A stretch of DNA of 64,000 nt from Bradyrhizobium sp. ORS 278. GTDB taxonomy: Bacteria > Pseudomonadota > Alphaproteobacteria > Rhizobiales > Xanthobacteraceae. The position numbers and the translations under genes were made by a program. The notes below the pieces were generated by a model, which searched no databases, was not told where the DNA came from, and saw only the letters and a list, made by a program, of their open reading frames with translations. The stretch's first letter is position 1. Every line of letters begins with the position of its first letter. Location: the NCBI RefSeq assembly GCF_000026145.1, contig NC_009445.1, forward strand, positions 7,129,001 to 7,193,000. The letters are read 5' to 3'. Positions 17,218-25,741 of the stretch are shown here, one piece after another.

Positions 17218-17874
17218 CTAGGGCCTGACGCGCGGCTTGATGCCCTGCTCGACGCCGGCGCGCTGCTCGGCGGCGCGGGCCCGCTGATAGCCGTCGCGCT
17301 GCTGCAGGCGCGCCCAATAGGCGGCGACATTCGGCCCGAATTCCTTGGACAGCCCGAGTGTGTCGGCAAGCCGAAGCGCGTAGCCGATGACGATATCCGC
17401 CGCGGTGAAGCGGCCGCCGCTCAGGAATTCGGCATTGGCCGTGGCTGCCTCCACCGCGCGCAGCCGGCCCAGGAACCATTTGGCATAATCCGTCGCGACC
17501 TGCGGCGAGCGCCGCTCCTCCGGCTCGAGCTGCGTGTATCGCAATACCAGCGTCTGCGGGAACGTGAGCGTCGCGTCCGAGAAATACATCCAGTTCAGGA
17601 ATGCGCCGTAATCCTTCTCCTCAGGCTCGACCATCAGCGGCGTCGGGCCGTGCTTGACGCCGAGATAGTGGCAGATGCCGGAGGACTCCGTCATCTTCGT
17701 CTCGCCGTCGATCAGATAAGGAATCGTTCCGAGCGGATTGATCGCCAGATACTCCTTGGCCAGCACCCGCGGCGGGAACGGCAGCATCTTCAATTCGTAG
17801 TTGGCCCCGAGCTCCTCCAGCATCCACAGCGGGCGGAACGAGCGGGCGCCGTCGCAATGATACAGCGTGATCAT
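17218..17874 (-). CDS. Glutathione S-transferase family protein
   Basis: A 218-residue cytosolic protein with the N-terminal thioredoxin-like domain (opening MITLYHCDGARSFRP, with the PYLIDGETKMTESSGIC glutathione-binding segment) and an all-helical C-terminal domain (with FTAADIVIGYALR). The ATG at 17874 shares one base with the stop of the upstream acyl-CoA dehydrogenase gene (TGATG), and AAGGCGGGGAA provides a ribosome-binding site. Coupling to fatty/branched acyl-CoA genes suggests a role in isomerising or conjugating an unsaturated intermediate; plain detoxification is also possible. Confidence 0.9.
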   Translation of the reverse strand: MITLYHCDGARSFRPLWMLEELGANYELKMLPFPPRVLAKEYLAINPLGTIPYLIDGETKMTESSGICHYLGVKHGPTPLMVEPEEKDYGAFLNWMYFSDATLTFPQTLVLRYTQLEPEERRSPQVATDYAKWFLGRLRAVEAATANAEFLSGGRFTAADIVIGYALRLADTLGLSKEFGPNVAAYWARLQQRDGYQRARAAEQRAGVEQGIKPRVRP

Positions 17875-19043
17875 CAGGCGTTCCCCGCCTTGGCCATGCC
17901 CGGCAACGTGCCCATCATCTTGCACAGGATCGTCAGCATCACCTCGTCGGCGCCGCCGCCGATCGAGCTCAGGCGCGAATCACGATAAGCGCGGCTGACC
18001 GGCGTCTCGTTCATAAAGCCCATGCCGCCCCAATATTGCAGGCAGGCATCGGTGAGCTCGCGGCCCAGCCGGCCCGTCTTCAGCTTCACCATCGTCGCGA
18101 GCCGCGTCACATCTTCGCCGGCCACCAGCGCCTCGGCGGCCTGATAGGTCAGCGCGCGCAGCAGCTCGACCTCGGTCTGCAGCTCGGCGAGGCGGAAATG
18201 GACGACCTGGTTGTCGAGGATCGAGCGGCCGAACGCCTTGCGATTTCGCGTGTACTCGATGGTCGCGTTGATGATCGCCTCATGCGCCTTGAGGCAGGCC
18301 GCGCCGGCCCACAGCCGCTCCTCCTGGAACTGCATCATCTGGTAGGTGAAGCCCATACCCTCCTCGCCGACGCGGTTGCGCTTCGGCACTCTCACATTAT
18401 CGAAGAAGATCTGCGCGGTGTCGGACGAGCGCATGCCCATCTTGTCGAGCTTGCGCGCGACCTGCACGCCCCTGCTCTTCATCGGCACGCAGATCAGCGA
18501 CTTGTTGCGGTGAACCGGGCCGTCGCTGGTGTTGGCGAGCAGGCAGATGAAATCCGCCTGCGTGCCGTTGGTGATCCACATCTTGCCGCCATTGATGACG
18601 TAGTCGTCGCCATCGGCGCGCGCCTGGGTCTTGATCGAGGCGACGTCGGAGCCGGCACCGGGCTCGGAGACGCCGATGCAGGCGACGTAGTCGCCGGAGA
18701 TCGCAGGCGCCAGGAACTCCTTGCGCACGGTGTCGGAGCCGAACCGCGCCAGCGCCGGCGTCGCCATGTCGGTCTGCACCCCGATCGCCATCGGGATGGC
18801 GCCGCAATTGATGGCGCCGAGCTCCTCCGCCATCATCAGCGCGTAGGAATAGTCCAGTCCCTGGCCGCCGAACTCGACCGGCTTGTTGAGGCCGAGGAAG
18901 CCGAGGTCACCGAGCTTCTTGAACAGCTCATGCGCGGGGAAGATGCCGGCCTCCTCCCATTCGTCGACATGGGGGTTGATCTCGGCGGCGATGAACTTCT
19001 GCAGGATGCGGCGCGGTTCGTCGTGATCGGCGGTGAAGAGCAT
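17874..19043 (-). CDS. Acyl-CoA dehydrogenase (FAD flavoprotein)
   Basis: A 389-residue acyl-CoA dehydrogenase that introduces a 2,3 double bond into an acyl-CoA thioester and passes electrons to electron-transfer flavoprotein. Visible signatures are IGVSEPGAGSDVASIKT (substrate/FAD loop), GGKMWITNGTQADF, and the C-terminal QYWGGMGFMNETPVSRAYRD with RLSSIGGGADEVM. The ATG at 19043 follows AGAGGAAATGG; upstream starts are rejected because they run into a repeat. Translation is coupled to the GST gene downstream. Substrate chain is unknown. Confidence 0.92.
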   Translation of the reverse strand: MLFTADHDEPRRILQKFIAAEINPHVDEWEEAGIFPAHELFKKLGDLGFLGLNKPVEFGGQGLDYSYALMMAEELGAINCGAIPMAIGVQTDMATPALARFGSDTVRKEFLAPAISGDYVACIGVSEPGAGSDVASIKTQARADGDDYVINGGKMWITNGTQADFICLLANTSDGPVHRNKSLICVPMKSRGVQVARKLDKMGMRSSDTAQIFFDNVRVPKRNRVGEEGMGFTYQMMQFQEERLWAGAACLKAHEAIINATIEYTRNRKAFGRSILDNQVVHFRLAELQTEVELLRALTYQAAEALVAGEDVTRLATMVKLKTGRLGRELTDACLQYWGGMGFMNETPVSRAYRDSRLSSIGGGADEVMLTILCKMMGTLPGMAKAGNA

Positions 19044-19096
19044 TCCATTTCCTCTCGTCAATTCGGGCGAGCCCAGTACACCCCGAAGCCATCCGG

Positions 19097-19210
19097 CCTC
19101 ATGGTTCGAGACGCGCCAAGGGGCGCTCCTCACCATGAGGGTCTGCTGCCCGCCAAGTAAAAGCCCTCGTCCTGAGGAGCCCGCCTCTTGGCGGGCGTCT
19201 CGAAGGACGG
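19097..19210. repeat. Two adjacent hairpin repeats (CCTCATGG... and CGTCCTGAGG...)
   Basis: Two stem-loop units lie in the 220-base gap between the two acyl-CoA dehydrogenase genes: 19097-19140 (CCTCATGG paired with CCATGAGG) and about 19168-19210 (CGTCCT paired with AGGACG, inner arms CCCGCC / GGCGGG). Both contain GTCTCGA-type segments in opposite orientation, so they look like members of one dispersed repeat family. Confidence 0.7.
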
Positions 19211-19263
19211 CCGCATCGGGATCGTCTGCCCGAGCAACTCCATGGATCGTGGCGCGCGACTCG

Positions 19264-20403
19264 TCACAATCCCATCTGCCGGCTTGCCAGGTCCTTCATG
19301 ATCTCCTCGGTGCCGCCGCCGATCGCATTGACCTTGACCTCGCGATAGATCCGCTCGACACGGACGCCGCGCATGAAGCCCGCGCCGCCGAAAATCTGCA
19401 CCGCCTCGGAGGCGCAATAGGCCATCGTCTGCGTCGCCTGGTTCTTCATCATGCAGATCTCGGCAACGGGATTATCACCCTGTTCGAGCCGCCACGCCAG
19501 CATCTCCAGCATTGCCTGCGAGGCCGCGACGCGCTGCGCCATGTCGACCAGCTTGTGCCGGATCACCTGGTGCTGCGCCAACGGCTTGCCGAAGGTCTGG
19601 CGCTCTTTCGCATACGCAATCGCATCGTCGAGGCAGACGCGGGCGAACGCCGTGCAGCTCGCCGCCATGCCCATCCGCTCGCTGTTGAAATTGTGCATGA
19701 TCAGCTTGAAGCCCTGCCCCTCCTCGCCGATCAGGTTCTCGGCCGGCACGCGGCAATTGTCGAAATGCAGGGTCGCGGTATCCGACGCCCACCAGCCCAT
19801 CTTGTTCAGCCTGGTGCGGGTCAGCCCGGGCGTGTCGCCGGGAATGAGCAGCAGACTGACACCCGCCGGCCCAGGTCCACCCGTGCGCACGGCGACGGTG
19901 ATGTAGTCGGCGCGCACGCCCGAGGTGATGAACGTCTTCTCGCCACTCACCACGTAATGATTGCCGTCGCGCACCGCCTTGGTGCGGAGATTGGCGACGT
20001 CCGAGCCGCCGCTCGGCTCGGTGATCGCGAGTGCCGAGATCTTGCGTCCCGACAGGATCTCCGGCAGCACCTTCGCGCGCACCTCCGGCCGTGCCGCGCG
20101 CGCGATCGGCGGCGCGCCGATGCTGTGGCTCATCAGGCTGGCGCTGACGCCGCCGATGCCGGCCCTGGCCAGCTCCTGCGACGACACGATCCTCATGAAC
20201 TGATCGGCGGCCACACCGCCGAACTCTTCCGGAAAGCCCAGGCCCAGCAGACCGATCTCGGCCGCCTTCGTATACAGCGTGCGCGGGAATTCGCCGGCCT
20301 CGTCCCAGGCGTTCGCGAATGGCGCGATCTCCTTGTCGACAAAGCGCCTGATGACGTCGCGGAAGGCCTCGTGCTCGGCCGTATAGAACGGGCTTTTCGT
20401 CAT
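19264..20403 (-). CDS. Acyl-CoA dehydrogenase (second paralogue)
   Basis: A 379-residue paralogue of the neighbouring dehydrogenase. It shows LAITEPSGGSDVANLRT, SGEKTFITSGVRADY and, near the end, QIFGGAGFMRGVRVERIYREVKVNAIGGGTEEIM, including an Arg-rich loop and the Glu-containing terminal segment seen in long-chain/branched-chain dehydrogenases. The ATG at 20403 matches the family start (TAEHEAFRD); upstream extension has no homology-like features. Two adjacent non-identical dehydrogenases suggest either two oxidation steps in one pathway or a heteromeric enzyme. Confidence 0.92.
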   Translation of the reverse strand: MTKSPFYTAEHEAFRDVIRRFVDKEIAPFANAWDEAGEFPRTLYTKAAEIGLLGLGFPEEFGGVAADQFMRIVSSQELARAGIGGVSASLMSHSIGAPPIARAARPEVRAKVLPEILSGRKISALAITEPSGGSDVANLRTKAVRDGNHYVVSGEKTFITSGVRADYITVAVRTGGPGPAGVSLLLIPGDTPGLTRTRLNKMGWWASDTATLHFDNCRVPAENLIGEEGQGFKLIMHNFNSERMGMAASCTAFARVCLDDAIAYAKERQTFGKPLAQHQVIRHKLVDMAQRVAASQAMLEMLAWRLEQGDNPVAEICMMKNQATQTMAYCASEAVQIFGGAGFMRGVRVERIYREVKVNAIGGGTEEIMKDLASRQMGL

Positions 20404-20688
20404 CGATGCCGGGCTCTGGTTGCTGCGTCGGCAAGGATGACCGGAAGCCGCGGTATCGCCTTGCGTCGAGGCGCTGACTGCCGAAATCGCGCCCGGCCAA
20501 GCGCGCATTCGTGACGTCCAACCAGCGTCTGAACGCAAGACAGTGCAATGCACTCACCGGCCCACTCGCGGCCAAAAATGCCGCGCGTTCCGCCGCCCCG
20601 CCGGAAGGCCGGGACGCGCCGGCAAGAGACGGCAAGACACGATCGCGATCAAGGCGGCATCAGATCGCCTGAGACCAGGAGGAAACGC

Positions 20689-22239
20689 GTGCCAGTACGG
20701 TATTACGACTGGATTGCGCATCATGCGCGCAGGACGCCGACGAAGATCGCCATGGTGGATCTCGGCAGCGGCCGCCGCTTCAGCTATGCGGAGTTCGACG
20801 CCCGCGTTGCGCGCCTGGCCGGCCATCTCCGCGACACCTGTGATCTGGCCAAGGGCGACCGCGTCACCGTGCTGGCGCTGAACGCCACCGATACTTTGGA
20901 AGTGCAGTTCGCCTGCTTCCGCGTCGGTGCCATCTTCGTGCCGCTGAACACCCGCCTCACCGTCCCCGAGCTGCAGTTCATCGTCGGCGACTGCGCGCCG
21001 AAACTGATGATCCATGACGACGACCTCGCCGACACCGCGCTCGCGGTGAGCCGGCTGTGCGGCGTCGGCTCTGCGCTCCGCTATGGCCCGGGCGGCAGCT
21101 ACGAGCAGGCGATCGCGACTGCAAAACCGCTCGCCGCGGTCGAGCCGGTGACGCTCGATGACGTCTCGACCATCATGTACACGTCGGGCACGACGGGCCA
21201 GCCGAAGGGGGCGATGATCACCCACGGCATGACGTTCTACAATTGCGTCAATCTCGGCGGCCCCGCCTACATCACGCCGTCCTCGGTGCTGCTGACGGTG
21301 CTGCCGCTGTTCCACACCGGCGGTCTCAACTGCTACACCAATCCGGTGCTGCATGTCGGCGCCACCGTGCTGATCATGCGCGCCTTCGATCCCGGCCAGG
21401 CGCTGCAACTCATCAGCGATCGGGCCCAGGGCATCAACGTGTTCTTCGGCGTGCCCGCGATCTATCAGTTCATGGCGCAGCATCCGGCGTTCGCGACCGC
21501 CGATTTCAGCCGGCTGGTAATCGGCGGCGTCGGCGGCGCGCCGATGCCGGTGCCGCTGCTCGAGACCTGGGAGAAACGCGGCGTCGCGCTCCAGCAGGGC
21601 TATGGCATGACCGAGACCTCGCCGGCCGTGCTGGCGCTCGACCGCGAGGATGCCGCGCGCAAGGCAGGCTCGGCCGGCAAGCCGGTGCTGCATACCGAGG
21701 TGCGCATCGTGCGCCCCGACGGCAGCGATGCTGAAGTCGGCGAGCTCGGCGAACTCTGGGTGCGCGGCCCCAACGTGACGCCCGGCTACTGGAACCGGCC
21801 CGACGCCAACCGCGCCTCCTTCACCGACGGCTGGCTGCATACCGGCGACGCGACCCGCGTCGACGACGAAGGCTTCTACTATATCGTCGACCGCTGGAAG
21901 GACATGTACATTTCCGGCGGCGAGAACGTCTATCCGGCCGAGGTCGAGAGCGTGCTGCATCGGCTGAGCGCCGTGGCCGAGGCCGCGGTGATCGGCATCG
22001 CCGATCCGCAATGGGGCGAGACCGGTATGGCGATCGTCGCGGTCAAGCCGGGACAGACCTTGAGCGAAGCCGACATCTTCGCGCACTGCCAGGCCAACCT
22101 GGCGCGCTTCAAATGCCCGCGCACCGTCCGCTTCGTCGACGCGCTGCCGCGCAACGCCACCGGCAAGATCCACAAGCCGACCCTGCGCAAGAGCTTTGCG
22201 ATCGCATCGGCCGTCGATCTGGTCCAGCAGGCGTCGTGA
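20689..22239 (+). CDS. AMP-forming long/medium-chain acyl-CoA synthetase
   Basis: A 516-residue adenylate-forming ligase. The phosphate-binding motif TSGTTGQPKGAM, the GYGMTETSP motif, the hinge DRWKDMYISGGENVYPAEVE and the catalytic lysine segment LPRNATGKIHKPTLR are all intact. The GTG at 20689 is chosen because AGGAGGAAAC precedes it; there is no ATG nearby at the conserved start. It diverges from the acyl-CoA dehydrogenase genes across 285 bases, so it probably activates the acid that those enzymes oxidise. Confidence 0.92.
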   Translation: MPVRYYDWIAHHARRTPTKIAMVDLGSGRRFSYAEFDARVARLAGHLRDTCDLAKGDRVTVLALNATDTLEVQFACFRVGAIFVPLNTRLTVPELQFIVGDCAPKLMIHDDDLADTALAVSRLCGVGSALRYGPGGSYEQAIATAKPLAAVEPVTLDDVSTIMYTSGTTGQPKGAMITHGMTFYNCVNLGGPAYITPSSVLLTVLPLFHTGGLNCYTNPVLHVGATVLIMRAFDPGQALQLISDRAQGINVFFGVPAIYQFMAQHPAFATADFSRLVIGGVGGAPMPVPLLETWEKRGVALQQGYGMTETSPAVLALDREDAARKAGSAGKPVLHTEVRIVRPDGSDAEVGELGELWVRGPNVTPGYWNRPDANRASFTDGWLHTGDATRVDDEGFYYIVDRWKDMYISGGENVYPAEVESVLHRLSAVAEAAVIGIADPQWGETGMAIVAVKPGQTLSEADIFAHCQANLARFKCPRTVRFVDALPRNATGKIHKPTLRKSFAIASAVDLVQQAS

Positions 22240-22313
22240 TGTCAGATGCGCGGCCGACACCGCGCATCTCCGACCACCAAGACTCATAAGACCAACCAGA
22301 GGAAGCCCAGGGA

Positions 22314-23546
22314 ATGTTGCCGATGACGACCAGGACTCTGCTGTCTTTCGCGGCCGCCGCCGCGTTCTCCGTTCTGGCGAGCCACAGCGCGCTCGCCCAG
22401 AAGAAATACGACACCGGCGCCACCGACACCGAGATCAAGATCGGCAATGTCGAGGCCTATAGCGGCCCCGCCTCGGCCTACGGCATCATCGGCAAGACCG
22501 AGGAAGCCTATTTCAAGATGATCAACGATCAGGGCGGGGTGAACGGCCGCAAGATCAACTTCATCTCCTATGACGACGGCTACAGCCCGCCCAAGACGGT
22601 CGAGCAGGTGCGCAAGCTGATCGAGAGCGACGAGGTGTTCCTGGTGTTCAACGCGCTGGGCACGCCGACCCAGACCGCCGTGCAGAAGTACCACAATTCC
22701 AAGAAGGTGCCGCAGCTGTTCCTCGCCACCGGCGCCAGCAAGTGGAACGACCCCAAGGACTTTCCGTGGACGATGGGCTTCCAGCCCAGCTACCGCGTCG
22801 AGGCGCGGATCTTCGCCAAGTACATCCTGAAGGAAAAGCCGAACGCGAAGATTGCGATCTTCTATGCCAATGACGATTTCGGCAAGGACTACGTCCTCGG
22901 CATCAAGGAGGTGCTCGGCGACAAGGCCAAGACGATGCTCGTCGCCGAGGAGAGCTACGAGACCTCGGAGCCGTCGATCGATGCTCACATCGTCAAGCTG
23001 AAAGGCACGGGCGCCGACGTGTTCGTCAACATCGCCACGCCTAAATTCGCAGCGCAAGCGATCAAGAAGATCGCCGAGCTGGAATGGAAGCCGATGCATG
23101 TCATGACCGACGTGTCGATCTCGATCGGCGCCGTGATGAAGCCGGCCGGCCTCGAGGCCTCCGAGGGCGTGCTGTCCGCCGGCTATCTCAAGGACCCGTC
23201 GGATCCGCAGTGGAAGGACGACGAGGGCATGAAGAAGTTCATGGCCTTCATCGACAAGTACATGCCCGGCGCCAATATCTCCGACGCCAACCTCGCCTAT
23301 GGCTACGCCGCCGCGCAGACCATGGTGCAGACCCTGAAGCAGTGCGGCGACAATCTCACCCGCGAGAACGTCATGAAGCAGGCCGCCAGCCTGAAGGACT
23401 TCGCGCCCGACACCCTGATCCCCGGCATCAAGGTCAACACCGGCCCGAACGATTTCGCCCCGATCGAGCAGCTCAAGATGATGCAGTTCAAGGGCGGCAA
23501 ATGGGACCTGTTCGGGGACATCATCAGCGCGGATGTCGGGGGATAA
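22314..23546 (+). CDS. ABC transporter substrate-binding protein, branched-chain type
   Basis: A 410-residue periplasmic receptor of the Liv-type family. The signal peptide ends at SHSALAQ (about residue 28), and the mature start EIKIGNVEAYSGPASAYG is the canonical ligand-binding loop region. AGAGGAAG precedes the ATG at 22314. It follows the acyl-CoA synthetase by 74 bases and is probably in its transcript, consistent with capture of an organic acid or phenolic compound and its activation in the cytoplasm. No permease or ATPase genes follow. Confidence 0.9.
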   Translation: MLPMTTRTLLSFAAAAAFSVLASHSALAQKKYDTGATDTEIKIGNVEAYSGPASAYGIIGKTEEAYFKMINDQGGVNGRKINFISYDDGYSPPKTVEQVRKLIESDEVFLVFNALGTPTQTAVQKYHNSKKVPQLFLATGASKWNDPKDFPWTMGFQPSYRVEARIFAKYILKEKPNAKIAIFYANDDFGKDYVLGIKEVLGDKAKTMLVAEESYETSEPSIDAHIVKLKGTGADVFVNIATPKFAAQAIKKIAELEWKPMHVMTDVSISIGAVMKPAGLEASEGVLSAGYLKDPSDPQWKDDEGMKKFMAFIDKYMPGANISDANLAYGYAAAQTMVQTLKQCGDNLTRENVMKQAASLKDFAPDTLIPGIKVNTGPNDFAPIEQLKMMQFKGGKWDLFGDIISADVGG

Positions 23547-23553
23547 GCGAGGC

Positions 23554-23589
23554 GCGGCGCGCTAAGCCGTTGTAGCGCTGGCGCGCCGC
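23554..23589 (+). terminator. GC-rich hairpin after the binding-protein gene
   Basis: GCGGCGCGC (23554-23562) is perfectly complementary to GCGCGCCGC (23581-23589) across an 18-base loop, beginning five bases after the stop region. No T-run follows, so it would be a Rho-assisted or mRNA-end-protecting structure rather than a classical terminator. Confidence 0.4.
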
Positions 23590-23669
23590 ATTCGCCCGAT
23601 CGGCGCGCCCACGGCTGTCCCTACGCAGCGCTGTTCACTTGAGCCGCGCCCTCGCGTCGACGGCAGTCG

Positions 23670-23840
23670 GCTCCCCTCCCCCTTGCGGGGAGGGGTTGGG
23701 GGTGGGGGTCCGCGCACTCCGAACGGCATGAGGGGCACGACCCATTTCGGCCTCATGCGTCCAGACTATTCGTCCGCAACATTGCGAGCGGAATTCGTGG
23801 ACCCCCACCCCCGACCCCTCCCCGCAAGGGGGAGGGGGGC
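23670..23840. repeat. Inverted pair of CCCTCCCC-type repeats
   Basis: Two near-identical 42-base units lie in opposite orientation at 23670-23711 and 23799-23840, separated by 87 bases. Each contains its own palindrome (CTCCCC..GGGGAG around TTGCGG) followed by a GGGGTGGGGGT tail. A third related copy is at 35982-36020. Confidence 0.85.
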
Positions 23841-23882
23841 TCACCGCCCCGGCGGCGAAACTTCCGATTATGAAAATCTTCT

Positions 23883-24272
23883 TGCTATTTTTCGGCATTC
23901 ATGATTATCTCCTGCGCATCCCGCCTCACCGCAGAGGGGCGTTGCGCGCGATCGTCACGACACGCGAGGTGGGGATGCGATGGCCGTGAGGGTGCCGCAG
24001 CGTGTCTCCGGATGCGCGGACGAACGGAACCCTGCGGACGTGAAGTCGCAGCGTCCTGACACCCCGATGCTGGTGTCAAGCCGCGATGGCGCTGATATGC
24101 CGCGTGGTGATGGTGGCCAACAAGCCCGGCGCACCAGGGAGACTGCGTATAAGCGTTCCACCCATCGCGCAGGGAATGCCGGAATGTCGGCTGCACCTGT
24201 GGTACCTGCCGCCTGCATTTTTTTCGCAGGCGGGCCATGGGTGAGGCCCTCACCCGGCATTCCCTGCGCCCT
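23883..24272 (-). repeat. Dispersed structured repeat, copy A (minus orientation)
   Basis: This element reappears, diverged and on the plus strand, at 62323-62690. On the minus strand it begins with a 16-base arm (24269-24254) pairing perfectly with 24182-24167. Enclosed are stem-loop 1 (24233-24226 with 24216-24209, 9-base loop) and stem-loop 2 (24205-24201 with 24197-24193, ACA loop). A conserved tail with CTTATACG, CCGGCTTGTTGGCCACC and ATCGCATCCC blocks follows. Stems are preserved between copies by compensatory changes. Short reading frames inside it are probably not genes. Confidence 0.8.
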
Positions 24273-24594
24273 CTGCACGTTCGCGAGGGACGAACCGATC
24301 GCAGACCTCGGGCATGATGTGCCGCGGGAATGCGACGACATGTCCGTCCATCGTCCGCTGCTCGATTTTCTCTGTTGCGTCTGACGTTCTGCTGCTTGTG
24401 CCGTTCTGCTGATCAAACGCTGTGTTGCGTGAGCGTTCTGCTGTTTGAGCCCGTGAATCCGCCGCATCCGCCGCCGTCCCGGACAAGCCGCGACGCGCAA
24501 CGCGCGGCACGGCGCCGATCCGAGACCCATACGCCGCGGCGGTCGTGCCGGGCAAAAGGCCAATGACCAGCCGACCTCAAACTCCTCCCTGGGG
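24273..24594. other. Gene-free stretch with short direct repeats
   Basis: No convincing gene is present. The 9-base word GTTCTGCTG occurs three times, at 24386, 24403 and 24435. This part is less GC-rich than its surroundings. No promoter or RNA gene was recognised. Confidence 0.4.
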
Positions 24595-24623
24595 GTATGG
24601 GTCCCGGCGTTCGCCGGGACGAC
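24595..24623. repeat. GTCCCGGC-type palindromic repeat
   Basis: A short palindrome (GTCCCGGC / GCCGGGAC) preceded by TATGG, a member of the family seen at 5021-5144 and 41791-41940. Confidence 0.65.
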
Positions 24624-24661
24624 GCTGCATGTGGAGAAGCACGGCGCCAGCCACAAGCTCC

Positions 24662-24742
24662 GTCATTGCGAGCGCAGCGAAGCAATCCAGGGGCGGAGTG
24701 CGCGACTCTGGATTGCTTCGTCGCTTTGCTCCTCGCAATGAC
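24662..24742. repeat. GTCATTGCGAG palindromic repeat, copy 2
   Basis: Same family as 15124-15203 and 28176-28255: ends GTCATTGCGAG / CTCGCAATGAC and inner AAGCAATCCAG / CTGGATTGCTT, with a loop of different sequence. It lies in the repeat-rich gap before the XRE-type regulator gene. Confidence 0.85.
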
Positions 24743-24776
24743 GGTGGTTAGCACCGGGCCCAACAATTCAAACGGC

Positions 24777-24919
24777 CGTAGGGTGGGCAAAGCAGACGCC
24801 CGCAGGGCGGTTGCGTGCCCACCATCTGGCGGCACATTCGGAGCCAATGGTGGGCACGGCGCGCGATGCAGCGGAGGTCGTCACGCAAGCAGTGCGGGCG
24901 CGCCTTTGCCCACCCTACG
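24777..24919. repeat. 143-bp element with 16-bp terminal and 11-bp internal inverted repeats
   Basis: CGTAGGGTGGGCAAAG (24777-24792) is perfectly inverted at 24904-24919. Inside, GTGCCCACCAT (24815-24825) is perfectly inverted at 24847-24857. The element ends ten bases before the stop of the minus-strand regulator gene, so its transcript could end in this structure. It resembles a miniature non-autonomous element or nested extragenic palindrome; no target-site duplication was evident. Confidence 0.8.
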
Positions 24920-24928
24920 ACTAACACC

Positions 24929-25702
24929 TCACGGCACGCCCTGCACGAACAGCGCGAACGGCTCATCGGTCGTCTTGCGCAGGTGCTCGCGATACAGCTG
25001 ATAGTTCACATCATCAGCCCCGAGCCGCCCAAAGCTCGGCTCCGCCACGTTGCGCAGCGGCAGCAGCGCGATCGGGGCGGCGATCGGGGTCAGCAGCGAG
25101 CCGCGGCCGGCGAGCAGGGTCGTGATGATGCCGTACATCTCGCCTGTGATGGTCGGACGCGACACCGTGATCAGGCGGTGCTGGCCGTGGCGGTTGGTGA
25201 CCAGGTAGACGAAGCCGGACTGGTTGGGCACGGCGACCTCGCCGAACTGAGAGAAGGCCGCATCGAGCCGCGCGCCCTCGCGAAACACCAGCGACGCGGC
25301 CGCATCGTCCCAGAGGATGTCGGTGCGATAGGAATAGATCGCCTGCTTGTCGCCGAACGAAGGCCGCAAGGTCACGTAGGTGCCCTCGATCCATTCGACC
25401 GCGCGGCGCGAGTAGGAGCCGAGGCTGTCCGGCGCGATGCCGCCGCTCGGAGCCGGCGCGGCGGCCGGCGCGCTCGGCGCCCTGCGCAGGGACATGCCGA
25501 GCGCCTGCTCGAGCCGGACGATGGTGGCGAGCGTGAACGGACGGCGGCCGCCCAGCGCCTTCTCGAGCGTCGAGAGGCTGAGCTTGGCCTGCTCCGCCAG
25601 CGTCTGGCGCGACATCCGCCGGCGCGCGATCTCCTCGCGGATGGTCTCCGCGACCTGCCGGCTCTGCTCGTCGGAAAGCTCGTTGGTGTCCGGGTTCGAC
25701 AT
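24929..25702 (-). CDS. XRE/HTH-type transcriptional regulator with C-terminal sensor-like domain
   Basis: A 257-residue protein. Residues about 15-75 form a helix-turn-helix (REEIARRRMSRQTLAEQAK and LSLSTLEKALGGRRPFTLAT), then an Ala/Pro-rich linker, then a C-terminal domain of about 160 residues with aromatic-rich strands (GTYVTLRPSF, YSYRTDILWDD, SGFVYLVTNRHGQHRLITV) of unknown ligand. The ATG at 25702 is chosen since the fold starts there and AGGGACCAGG precedes it. It is divergent from the sortase target gene and probably regulates that locus. Confidence 0.85.
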   Translation of the reverse strand: MSNPDTNELSDEQSRQVAETIREEIARRRMSRQTLAEQAKLSLSTLEKALGGRRPFTLATIVRLEQALGMSLRRAPSAPAAAPAPSGGIAPDSLGSYSRRAVEWIEGTYVTLRPSFGDKQAIYSYRTDILWDDAAASLVFREGARLDAAFSQFGEVAVPNQSGFVYLVTNRHGQHRLITVSRPTITGEMYGIITTLLAGRGSLLTPIAAPIALLPLRNVAEPSFGRLGADDVNYQLYREHLRKTTDEPFALFVQGVP

Positions 25703-25741
25703 CCTGGTCCCTGCCGTATGGCGCGGCCTTCTTCTAGCAGA

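Noticed and set aside
23885..24656. Several short frames in the repeat region, including a 122-codon and a 134-codon one
   Set aside because: They follow the structured repeat, which occurs again at 62323-62690 with frames of similar flavour, so they are best seen as translations of a repeat.
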